A stretch of 5,667 nucleotides of DNA from Bacteroidales bacterium (GCA_007122745.1 SKTA01000090.1:1-5667), one strand, 5' to 3'; shown: positions 1 to 5,667, counted from the first letter of the stretch. Numbers and translations: made by a program. The notes: a model not told the origin generated them from the letters alone.

Positions 1-21
1 ATCTGGTCTCATATAAAAGTG

Positions 22-29
22 TATCTTTG
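22..29 (+). promoter_or_regulatory. Probable Bacteroidota -7 promoter box upstream of bamD
   Basis: TATCTTTG is an exact match to the TAnnTTTG -7 consensus used by the primary sigma factor of Bacteroidota. It lies 65 bases before the bamD start codon, so transcription from it would give a leader of roughly 55-60 nt. The matching -33 element (TTG/TTTG) is weak: the best candidate is CTG at 3-5, 16 bases upstream and very near the window edge. The same nine bases, TATCTTTGC, recur before recN. Bases 1-21 hold no other feature I can recognise. Confidence 0.6.
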
Positions 30-94
30 CTGATTCATTTGACGCAGCATAAGTCATTATATCGGATTCATTCATTTTAACTGATTCTTTTTAC

Positions 95-934
95 ATGGCC
101 GTTTTGAAAAGAATACACATAATTTCCGGTTTCTTTTTTATTTTGATGATATTCAGTTCCTGCAGTGAATATCAGCGTTTACTGAAGAGCGATGATTACG
201 AATTGAAATATAAGAGAGCGATTGAATACTACGAAGAGGAAAACTACGGAAGAGTCATTACCCTGATCACTGATGTCATCCCATTTTACAGGGGAACTGC
301 CAAGGCGGAGGAGGTAAACTATTATTTTGCCATGGCCCATTATAAGATGCGTAATTACACATTGGCAAGTCACTATTTCAAATCTTTTGCGAACGCTTTT
401 CCAAGAAGTACCCATGCAGAGGAGTTTGCTTTTCTCAGCGCATATTGTCTGTATCTGGATTCCCCACGGTATTCGCTTGACCAAACCAACACCCTGCAAG
501 CGATTCGGGAACTGCAAAGATTTATCAATCGCTACCCCGCCAGTGAACGGGTGGATGATTCCAATCAACTTATTGATGAACTGCGCTACAAGCTTGAGAA
601 GAAACGATTCAACACGGGTAAGCTTTTTATAAATATCAGTGACTATATGGCTGCAGCCACCACTTTTGATACTTTTAACAAAGACTTCCCCGATTCCAAA
701 TACAGGGAAGAAGCCACTTTTCTGATCATCAAGGCACATTTTGAGTTTGCCTCTTACAGCATACCCCAGAGGCAGCAGGAGCGTTTTGAGAATGTCCTGG
801 AAGCCTTTAATGCTTTTGCAAGACGCTACCCCGAAAGTGAATACATGCGCGAAGCAGAGCGCATGAGGCAAGAGGCCGAAAACAGGATTGCATCTTTCCA
901 GGAAGCAGCAAATACAAGTACCGTAAACAAATAA
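95..934 (+). CDS. bamD: BamD-type outer membrane protein assembly lipoprotein
   Basis: BamD is the essential lipoprotein of the BAM complex. It sits on the periplasmic face of the outer membrane and helps BamA insert beta-barrel proteins. The 279-residue product starts with a lipoprotein signal peptide: basic residues K5-R6, a hydrophobic stretch at about 9-20, then F-S-S-C with Cys23 as the lipidated residue. Phe at the -3 position is less usual than Leu. The rest is helical TPR-like sequence: helices at about 37-100 (Y-Y-F-A-M-A-H-Y-K, then F-P-R-S), the BamD-typical S-P-x-x-x-L-D-Q-x-x-T at 123-133 leading into A-I-R-E-L-Q-x-F-I-x-x-Y-P, and further repeats each ending in an F-P or Y-P turn (F-P-D-S, Y-P-E-S). 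It is somewhat longer than the 245-residue E. coli protein, as is common in Bacteroidota. No Shine-Dalgarno precedes the ATG; the start is set by the signal peptide. It heads the gene row, and rpoZ follows after 7 bases. The family call is secure. Confidence 0.93.
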   Translation: MAVLKRIHIISGFFFILMIFSSCSEYQRLLKSDDYELKYKRAIEYYEEENYGRVITLITDVIPFYRGTAKAEEVNYYFAMAHYKMRNYTLASHYFKSFANAFPRSTHAEEFAFLSAYCLYLDSPRYSLDQTNTLQAIRELQRFINRYPASERVDDSNQLIDELRYKLEKKRFNTGKLFINISDYMAAATTFDTFNKDFPDSKYREEATFLIIKAHFEFASYSIPQRQQERFENVLEAFNAFARRYPESEYMREAERMRQEAENRIASFQEAANTSTVNK

Positions 935-941
935 TCAACCG

Positions 942-1271
942 ATGGAATATAAAAAAGTAAAATCTGAAACGACTACAGTAACCAGAGACCTCAGGGCTTT
1001 CGATAAAGATACCGAGAATATCTATCAGTCTGTGGTGATCATCTCAAAACGATCCAACCAGATCGCGCAGGAGATGAAAGAGGAGCTGAGTTCAAAACTT
1101 GAAGAGTTTGCCAGTTCAACTGACAATCTTGAAGAGGTATTTGAAAACCGCGAGCAAATTGAAATTGCCAGGTATTACGAACAGCTGCCCAAACCCAGCC
1201 TGATCGCCATCAACTCTTTCCTTACAGATAAAGTCTATTACAGGGTTCCGGAACCAGAGAATAAGCTCTAA
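942..1271 (+). CDS. rpoZ: RNA polymerase omega subunit, Bacteroidota type (RpoZ/Rpb6 family)
   Basis: Omega is the small RNA polymerase subunit that binds the beta-prime C-terminus and aids core assembly. The 109-residue product has the omega/Rpb6 core at about 26-42 (N-I-Y-Q-S-V-V-I-I-S-K-R-S-N-Q-I-A), which corresponds to the E. coli omega helix N-R-F-x-L-V-x-x-A-x-R-R-A-R-Q. The Bacteroidota-specific flanks are present: an N-terminal V-T-R-D-L-x-A-F-D (13-21) and a C-terminal part with N-L-E-E-V-F-E-N-R-E-Q-I-E-I (62-75), then R-Y-Y-E-Q-L-P-K-P-S (77-86), then A-I-N-S-F-L. It is longer than E. coli omega (91 residues). The ATG is 7 bases after the bamD stop, so the two are almost certainly co-transcribed and perhaps translationally coupled. 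There is no Shine-Dalgarno. In many genomes this family is annotated only as a hypothetical or Rpb6-like protein; the core motif makes the omega call strong. Confidence 0.9.
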   Translation: MEYKKVKSETTTVTRDLRAFDKDTENIYQSVVIISKRSNQIAQEMKEELSSKLEEFASSTDNLEEVFENREQIEIARYYEQLPKPSLIAINSFLTDKVYYRVPEPENKL

Positions 1272-1324
1272 AAAATCCGATCTTTCATCAACATCTGTCA
1301 GATACCCCATAAGATTTGCCCACG

Positions 1325-2533
1325 ATGCTTAAAGACAAAAAGGTCATATTGGGAATCTCCGGTGGAATTGCAGCCTACAAAGCCGCTTTTCTGCTCCGCC
1401 TGTTTAAGAAGGCGGGCGCGGAGGTAAAAGTGGTGGGTACCGCAAATGCGTTTGAATTCATTACACGCGTCACGCTGGAATCGCTCTCAGAAAACAAGGT
1501 CTATGATGAAGTTTTTGGTCCGGAAAACGACTACACCACAGAACATGTGGCATTAACAGATTGGGGCGATGTGTTTGTCGTAGCACCTGCCACAGCTAAC
1601 ATCATTGGGAAGTTCGCCAACGGAATCGCCGATGATGCCTTATCAACATCGCTGATCGCTTTTGATAAAAAGGTGTTTCTGGCACCGGCAATGAATTGTA
1701 AAATGTATGCACATTTTGCCTTTCAGAAAAACCTTGAGTATCTGAAAGAGAATAATGTTGTTGTGATTGCACCCGCTGAAGGTTTTCTTGCCTGCGGGTA
1801 CGAAGGGAAAGGCCGGATGGAGGAACCGCAACAGATATTCAATGTCGTAGAATCTTATTTCAGCCAAAAAAAACTGACCCTGCATAATAAACAGGTGCTT
1901 GTTACGGCCGGTCCAACGCATGAAGCAATCGATCCGGTGCGCTATGTCGGCAATAACTCATCCGGAAAAATGGGATATGCCATCGCTGAAGCACTTGCAA
2001 ACCGGGGGGCAAAAGTTAACCTGGTTTCAGGACCTGTTGACATTCACTGTAAACACCCGAATATTACTCTCACAAAAGTTTCCACGGCTGATGAGATGTA
2101 TAATTCATGCATGGCCAATTACCCGGCATGTGATGCGGCCATAATGGCTGCGGCCGTTTCTGACTTTAAGCCAAAAATCATCCATCAGGAAAAAGTTAAA
2201 AAAAGGGAAAAGAAGCAGCCGATGAAGCTCGAACTGATTCCGACCCCTGATGTTTTAAGGGCCATGGGTGAAAAAAAGGAAAACCAGGTGCTTGTCGGAT
2301 TTGCTCTGGAAACAACCGATGAAGAGATACATGCCCGCGAAAAGCTCAAAAAGAAAAATCTTGATTTCATAGTCTTGAACTCCTTGAATGACAGAGATGC
2401 CGGCTTCGGATATGACACAAATAAAGTCACCATCATAGACAATAAAAACAAAGTTTTTCGTTATCCTCTAAAAGACAAATCGGAAGTTGCATCCGACATT
2501 GTTGACATGCTTGAAAAACTCCTAACCAAATGA
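1325..2533 (+). CDS. coaBC: Bifunctional phosphopantothenoylcysteine decarboxylase / phosphopantothenate-cysteine ligase
   Basis: CoaBC carries out two cytosolic steps of coenzyme A synthesis: CoaB joins 4'-phosphopantothenate to cysteine using CTP, and the FMN-dependent CoaC domain decarboxylates the product to 4'-phosphopantetheine. With ATG 1325 the protein has 402 residues. The CoaC half (about 1-180) shows G-I-S-G-G-I-A-A-Y-K (10-19, flavin binding), catalytic His74 (T-E-H-V), A-P-A-T-A-N (87-92), P-A-M-N with Asn124, and the substrate clamp F-L-A-C-G with Cys157. The CoaB half (about 190-402) shows T-A-G-P-T-H-E (194-200), D-P-V-R-Y (203-207), N-N-S-S-G-K-M-G (210-217), A-A-A-V-S-D-F (275-281), K-V-K-K (290-293) and V-G-F-A-L-E-T. 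All key residues are intact. A TTG at 1316 would add three residues, but the family normally starts close to the first beta strand, so ATG is preferred. The gap to rpoZ is 53 bases, and the stop overlaps the next gene as ATGA. Confidence 0.96.
   Translation: MLKDKKVILGISGGIAAYKAAFLLRLFKKAGAEVKVVGTANAFEFITRVTLESLSENKVYDEVFGPENDYTTEHVALTDWGDVFVVAPATANIIGKFANGIADDALSTSLIAFDKKVFLAPAMNCKMYAHFAFQKNLEYLKENNVVVIAPAEGFLACGYEGKGRMEEPQQIFNVVESYFSQKKLTLHNKQVLVTAGPTHEAIDPVRYVGNNSSGKMGYAIAEALANRGAKVNLVSGPVDIHCKHPNITLTKVSTADEMYNSCMANYPACDAAIMAAAVSDFKPKIIHQEKVKKREKKQPMKLELIPTPDVLRAMGEKKENQVLVGFALETTDEEIHAREKLKKKNLDFIVLNSLNDRDAGFGYDTNKVTIIDNKNKVFRYPLKDKSEVASDIVDMLEKLLTK
1866..1873 (+). other. Eight-A run at the CoaC/CoaB domain junction
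   Basis: Eight consecutive A residues are read as CAA AAA AAA (Gln181, Lys182, Lys183) in the linker between the two enzyme domains of coaBC. The phase is A-AAA-AAA, the form of a bacterial slippery heptamer. A -1 shift or one extra A in the transcript adds four residues (T-D-P-A) before TAA at 1885-1887. A +1 shift or loss of one A reaches TGA at 1875-1877 at once. Either slip would leave an intact CoaC half only. Whether slippage occurs cannot be told from sequence, and similar runs exist elsewhere in the window. Confidence 0.35.
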
Positions 2534-3432
2534 TTAAAACCCTGCTGATCCTTTTTTTTCTGGCTTTTATCACCAGCAACCTGGCCGGACAGGAACTTAA
2601 CTGTCAGGTATCCATTTCCACTCCGGGAATGTCTGAAACCGAACGGCAGGTCATGCAAACGCTTCGCGCCGATTTGAGAGAATTCATTAACGAAACAAAC
2701 TGGACCGGCTATCAGTTTGAAACACGGGAAAGGATAGAGGCTTCCATACAAATTACCATCGAAGAACGTTTGGGTGGTGATGAGTATCGTGCAAGCATTC
2801 AGATACAATCGCGCCGCCCCATTTACAATACAGCCTATGACAGTCCGCTTTTTAACCATCGCGACAGGGATGTGCAGTTCCGGTATCGTGAACATCAACC
2901 TCTCGAATATGCCGATAACGCATTCTTATCTAACCTTACCTCTTTGATCGCTTACTACGTTTACATCATCATCGGATTTGATTTTGATACATTCTCGCAG
3001 ATGGGTGGAACACCCTATTTTGAAAAAGCACAGCAAATCGTTAACCTGGCCCAAAACACACCGGAACGCGGATGGAAATCATTTGAAAGTCAAAGAAATC
3101 GTTACTGGCTCATTGAGAACATCATGAATAACAGATACAGACAAATGAGGCAGGCGATGTACACATATCACAGGCTTGGTTTTGATACCATGACCGACAA
3201 CATTGACCTTGGCAGGGCAGAGGTACTTGTCGCACTGGAAAATTTGCAAACAGCACACAGAGAGCGTCCCAATACTTTCCTGATGCAGATCATCATGACA
3301 ACAAAAAGCGATGAGTTCGTAAACCTGTTTGGCGGTGCACCAGCTATGGAACAGAACAAAGCCATTGAGATTCTTACCGAAATAGACCCTTCAAACAGCT
3401 CAAAGTACCGCCGGATGGCAGACCGCAACTGA
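2530..3432 (+). CDS. porD: DUF4835 family secreted protein, probable type IX secretion protein PorD
   Basis: This 300-residue protein belongs to the DUF4835 family of Bacteroidota. As I recall, its Flavobacterium johnsoniae member is PorD, a periplasmic part of the extended type IX secretion translocon together with SprE and a Skp-like protein; I cannot verify that link here. A Sec signal peptide is clear: I-K-T, a hydrophobic core at 4-14, and likely cleavage after A19-G20, giving a mature start Q-E-L-N-C, the family hallmark. Other family features follow: W-T at 58-59, E-R-I at 67-69, I-Q-I-Q-S-R-R-P-I-Y-N-T-A-Y, then F-x-Y-x-E, L-x-S-N-L-T-S-L-I-A-Y-Y-V-Y-I-I-I-G-F-D-F-D-T-F-S with G-G-x-x-Y-F, G-W-K, Y-x-Y-H-R-x-G-F-D-x-M, R-P-N-T-F and an acidic tail region D-P-S-N-S-S-K-Y-R. 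The internal hydrophobic stretch is probably a buried helix rather than a membrane span. Cys25 is the only cysteine. The start overlaps the coaBC stop by four bases, indicating translational coupling. The family call is firm; the role is less certain. Confidence 0.82.
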   Translation: MIKTLLILFFLAFITSNLAGQELNCQVSISTPGMSETERQVMQTLRADLREFINETNWTGYQFETRERIEASIQITIEERLGGDEYRASIQIQSRRPIYNTAYDSPLFNHRDRDVQFRYREHQPLEYADNAFLSNLTSLIAYYVYIIIGFDFDTFSQMGGTPYFEKAQQIVNLAQNTPERGWKSFESQRNRYWLIENIMNNRYRQMRQAMYTYHRLGFDTMTDNIDLGRAEVLVALENLQTAHRERPNTFLMQIIMTTKSDEFVNLFGGAPAMEQNKAIEILTEIDPSNSSKYRRMADRN

Positions 3433-3443
3433 TGATTCGAAAG

Positions 3444-3468
3444 TTTGTTATCTTTGCAGGATAACAAA
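3444..3468 (+). repeat. Perfect 9-bp inverted repeat overlapping the recN promoter box
   Basis: TTTGTTATC at 3444-3452 is the exact reverse complement of GATAACAAA at 3460-3468, with a 7-base spacer TTTGCAG. A G-T pair at 3443/3469 would extend it in RNA. Arm centres are 16 bp apart, about 1.5 helical turns. The -7 box TATCTTTG lies across the left arm and spacer, which is where an operator would sit. As an RNA hairpin the stem is AT-rich (two G-C pairs in nine) and no T run follows, so it is a poor intrinsic terminator for the upstream gene. The regulator, if any, is unknown. Confidence 0.5.
3449..3456 (+). promoter_or_regulatory. Probable Bacteroidota -7 promoter box upstream of recN
   Basis: TATCTTTG matches TAnnTTTG exactly and lies 23 bases before the recN ATG, in the only gap between the DUF4835 gene and recN. 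Transcription would start near 3460-3464, leaving a leader of about 16-20 nt. The -33 region is weak, with CTG at 3429-3431 seventeen bases upstream. The box lies within the inverted repeat, which suggests a controlled promoter giving recN, and perhaps the reductase gene after it, expression separate from the upstream genes. Confidence 0.6.
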
Positions 3469-3479
3469 TCTAATGCCTG

Positions 3480-5156
3480 ATGCTGAAACATCTGCTGATC
3501 GAGAATTATGCGCTGATTGAAAAGTTTGATACCGGTTTCAGAGACGGACTGACAGTGATCACCGGTGAAACAGGTGCCGGAAAATCGATCCTACTTGGTG
3601 CACTCTCCCTGATACTTGGTCAGCGCGCCGATACACGAGTCCTTCGTAACAAAGACAAGAAATGTATCATTGAAGGGACCTTCAATATTGAAAAGGTTAA
3701 CATTCAGGAGATTTTTCTTCAACATGACCTGGACTATGATCCAACTTCATTTTTCAGAAGAGAGATAACACCTCAGGGGAAATCGCGCGCTTTTATTAAT
3801 GATACTCCGGTAACGCTTCAGGTGATGAAACTGATTAGTGAACGATTGATCGATATTCATTCGCAGCATGAAAGCCTGCTGGTGGGCACATCGGACTTCC
3901 AGTTTCATGTTGTGGATGGCTTTGCCAACATCCTTGAGCAGACTGAATCATACAGGTCCCTTTTTAACCATTACAGGGAACAGAAAAAACAACTTGAAAC
4001 CCTTGAGGAAGCGGAAAGAAATGCAAAAGCCGACATTGATTATTATCAGTTTCAACATGATGAACTCGATAAAGCAAAGCTTAATGCCCAAGAATTCGAA
4101 AGGCTTGAAGAGGAGGCGACTGTTCACAGACATGCTGAAGAGATCATTTACAACCTTGAAAAAACACAATATCTTCTCCGCGATTCCGACATCAACACGA
4201 TTGATCTGATCAATGAAGTGCTCTCACTCATCAAGCCACTGTCTAAATTCGGATCAAAATACGGGGAATTGACCACACGGATTGAATCCCTCATGATAGA
4301 GGCAAAAGATATTTCTGGTGATGTTGAAGGGGTAAAGGATGCCGTAGTGCATGATCCGGGTGAAGCAGCCCGGCTTGAAACACGATTGGACCAACTCAAC
4401 CAGCTGCTGCTTAAACACAAAGTGCGCAGTATTGAAGAACTGATAGGAGTTAAAGGTCAGTATCAAAAGAAAATCCATGACAATGAATCTCTTGAAGAGA
4501 AGATCAGGGAATTGAGACAAACATTGAACCGGGTTGAACAGAAACTCAATCAGAAGGCAGCTGAAATCTCACGCGCAAGAGCGGGTGCCATTCCCGGAAT
4601 ACGCAAGGAGGTGCTGCATAACCTGAAAAACCTTGCCATGCCACACGCCCGTTTCGAGATCCGGCATGAACCATTGAATGCATTAACGCCACAGGGAAAA
4701 GACAAACTAACCTATCTGTTTAATGCCAATCCGGGTGGTACGTTACAGGAGCTGTCAAAAATCGCATCCGGGGGGGAGTTGTCAAGGTTCATGCTGAGCA
4801 TCAAAAGTATGATCTCCGCAAAGAACCTCCTTCCAACTATCATTTTTGATGAGATTGACACCGGGATTTCTGGCGAAACAAGCACCAAAGTGGCAAATAT
4901 CCTGGATGGTATGTCAAAAATCATGCAAGTGATCACCATCACCCACCTTCCCCAAATCGCATCAAGAGGTGATTCCCACCTACAGGTGTATAAAGCCGTT
5001 GAAAACGGAGTTACCAACACCTATGTCAAGAATCTTATTGATGATGAGCGCATTACAGAGGTTGCCAAAATGCTCGGCGGAGAAAAACCGACAAAAGTGA
5101 TGCTGGAAACAGCAAAAGAGCTTATCTTTAATTTTCGAAATTATTCATCTAAATAG
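3480..5156 (+). CDS. recN: DNA repair protein RecN (SMC-like ATPase)
   Basis: RecN is a cytoplasmic SMC-family ATPase that acts early in recombinational repair of double-strand breaks, bringing broken ends and RecA together. The 558-residue length matches E. coli RecN (553). The N-terminal head begins M-L-x-x-L-x-I-x-N-Y-A-L-I and carries Walker A G-E-T-G-A-G-K-S at 29-36, then R-A-D, F-I-N-D, and the I-D-I-H-S-Q-H-E Q-loop segment (Gln129). Two coiled-coil arms follow at about 155-235 and 300-366, a shorter coil than in true SMC proteins. The C-terminal head has the ABC signature S-G-G-E-L-S (430-435), Walker B I-I-F-D-E-I-D-T-G (454-462) with catalytic Glu458, and the H-loop T-H-L-P with His489. 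Every ATPase motif is intact. The ATG at 3480 gives the standard RecN N-terminus; an ATG at 3473 is out of frame. There is no Shine-Dalgarno. A seven-G run lies inside the signature motif. Confidence 0.96.
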   Translation: MLKHLLIENYALIEKFDTGFRDGLTVITGETGAGKSILLGALSLILGQRADTRVLRNKDKKCIIEGTFNIEKVNIQEIFLQHDLDYDPTSFFRREITPQGKSRAFINDTPVTLQVMKLISERLIDIHSQHESLLVGTSDFQFHVVDGFANILEQTESYRSLFNHYREQKKQLETLEEAERNAKADIDYYQFQHDELDKAKLNAQEFERLEEEATVHRHAEEIIYNLEKTQYLLRDSDINTIDLINEVLSLIKPLSKFGSKYGELTTRIESLMIEAKDISGDVEGVKDAVVHDPGEAARLETRLDQLNQLLLKHKVRSIEELIGVKGQYQKKIHDNESLEEKIRELRQTLNRVEQKLNQKAAEISRARAGAIPGIRKEVLHNLKNLAMPHARFEIRHEPLNALTPQGKDKLTYLFNANPGGTLQELSKIASGGELSRFMLSIKSMISAKNLLPTIIFDEIDTGISGETSTKVANILDGMSKIMQVITITHLPQIASRGDSHLQVYKAVENGVTNTYVKNLIDDERITEVAKMLGGEKPTKVMLETAKELIFNFRNYSSK

Positions 5157-5164
5157 ATAGAAAC

Positions 5165-5667
5165 ATGATTAATAATCTGTTGAAAGGAAAAAAGGGGATT
5201 ATTTTCGGTGCCCTTGACGAAAACAGCATCGCCTGGCATGTTGCAGAAAAAGCACATGAACAGGGCGCAAAATTTGTTCTCACCAATGCCCCGATAGCGC
5301 TGAGAAAGGGTGATATTTTTGAGCTGGGAAAAAAAACCGGAAGTGAAGTGATCTCTGCCGATGTAACCCATGTGGATGAAATTGAGCATCTTTTCAGCGA
5401 CACCAAAGAGATACTTGGGGGAAACATAGATTTCATTCTTCATTCTGTAGGCATGTCACCCAATGTACGCAAAGGACTTCATTATACCAATCTCGACTAT
5501 AACTACCTGAACAAGACGCTGGATGTGTCGGCCATTTCATTGCATAAGGTGCTTCAAACGGCTTACAAGATGGATTTTATTAATGATTGGGGTTCTGTAA
5601 TAGCCCTGAGCTACATTGCAGCACAACGGACCTATTCAACTTACAGCGACATGGCACAGGCCAAAGC
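5165..5667 (+). CDS. fabI: FabI-like enoyl-ACP reductase (SDR family), cut by window end
   Basis: FabI-type enzymes perform the last reduction of each type II fatty acid elongation cycle, turning trans-2-enoyl-ACP into acyl-ACP with NADH or NADPH. Only the first 167 codons are present, from a family of about 260-275 residues; the gene continues past the window. The Rossmann start reads L-K-G-K-K-G-I-I-F-G-A-L-D-E-N-S-I-A-W (6-24), so the usual FabI G-V-A is G-A-L. H-S-V-G at 93-96 corresponds to the FabI H-S-I-G. The active site has FabI spacing: Tyr150, Tyr160 and Lys167 match E. coli Tyr146, Tyr156 and Lys163, and Lys167 is the last full codon. The ATG is 8 bases after the recN stop, so read-through from recN is likely. 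This is the divergent Bacteroidota form, often named only SDR oxidoreductase, so the symbol is less sure than the fold. Other enoyl reductases (FabK, FabV) are structurally different and do not fit. Confidence 0.8.
   Translation, partial: MINNLLKGKKGIIFGALDENSIAWHVAEKAHEQGAKFVLTNAPIALRKGDIFELGKKTGSEVISADVTHVDEIEHLFSDTKEILGGNIDFILHSVGMSPNVRKGLHYTNLDYNYLNKTLDVSAISLHKVLQTAYKMDFINDWGSVIALSYIAAQRTYSTYSDMAQAK

Noticed and set aside
179..871. Long minus-strand open frame opposite bamD
   Set aside because: It lies wholly within the convincing bamD gene, and its translation resembles no family and lacks coherent domain features. It is a shadow of the coding strand.
1310..1318. TAAGATTTG just before coaBC as a promoter box
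   Set aside because: It has one base too many between TA and TTTG, and transcription would start at or after the ATG, leaving no leader.
2198..2204. Seven-A run in the CoaB lysine-rich loop as a frameshift site
   Set aside because: The run encodes the conserved K-V-K-K catalytic loop, which explains the A content, and a shift here would only inactivate CoaB.
2461..2898. Minus-strand open frame across the coaBC/porD junction
   Set aside because: It is opposite two well-supported genes, with no recognisable protein features or promoter.
5123..5130. TATCTTTA at the end of recN as a promoter for the reductase gene
   Set aside because: It matches only seven of eight consensus positions, lies within recN codons and lacks a -33 element, so chance is likely.
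5147..5158. ATCTA-AA-TAGAT dyad at the recN stop as a terminator
   Set aside because: It has a five-base arm, a two-base loop, no GC content to speak of and no T run; the next gene starts 8 bases after recN.
5141..5443. Minus-strand open frames opposite the start of the reductase gene
   Set aside because: The + strand frame matches the FabI-like family closely across the same region, so these are antisense shadows.

Overview
The window looks like ordinary chromosomal DNA from a member of the phylum Bacteroidota. Four things support this: two promoter boxes of the Bacteroidota type (TAnnTTTG, both reading TATCTTTG), no Shine-Dalgarno sequence before any gene, a lineage-specific version of the RNA polymerase omega subunit, and a DUF4835/PorD-type protein, a family I know only from this phylum. 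I cannot assign a genus.

All six genes lie on the + strand and are tightly packed. A short leader (1-94) with a promoter box precedes bamD (95-934), the outer-membrane lipoprotein of the BAM complex. Next come the omega-type subunit rpoZ (942-1271), coaBC (1325-2533, coenzyme A synthesis), and a DUF4835 gene (2530-3432) that overlaps coaBC by four bases and probably encodes the type IX secretion protein PorD. A 47-base gap holds a second promoter box embedded in a perfect 9-bp inverted repeat. It leads into recN (3480-5156, double-strand break repair). Eight bases later a FabI-like enoyl-ACP reductase gene starts (5165) and runs off the window end. No minus-strand gene, RNA gene, mobile element, CRISPR array or non-coding stretch over 300 bases is visible.

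The first four genes could form one transcription unit, with recN and the reductase as a second unit or an internally promoted part of the same one. The functions are mixed housekeeping: envelope biogenesis (BamD, PorD), transcription (omega), acyl-carrier metabolism (CoaBC, FabI-like) and DNA repair (RecN). From memory, the order bamD-rpoZ-coaBC-DUF4835-recN recurs in Bacteroidota.

I did not find a novel system. The points most worth a second look are the palindrome over the recN promoter box, an eight-A run at the CoaC/CoaB domain junction where a slip in either direction meets a stop within five codons, and a PorD-like protein that seems to lack the second of two cysteines I recall in relatives.
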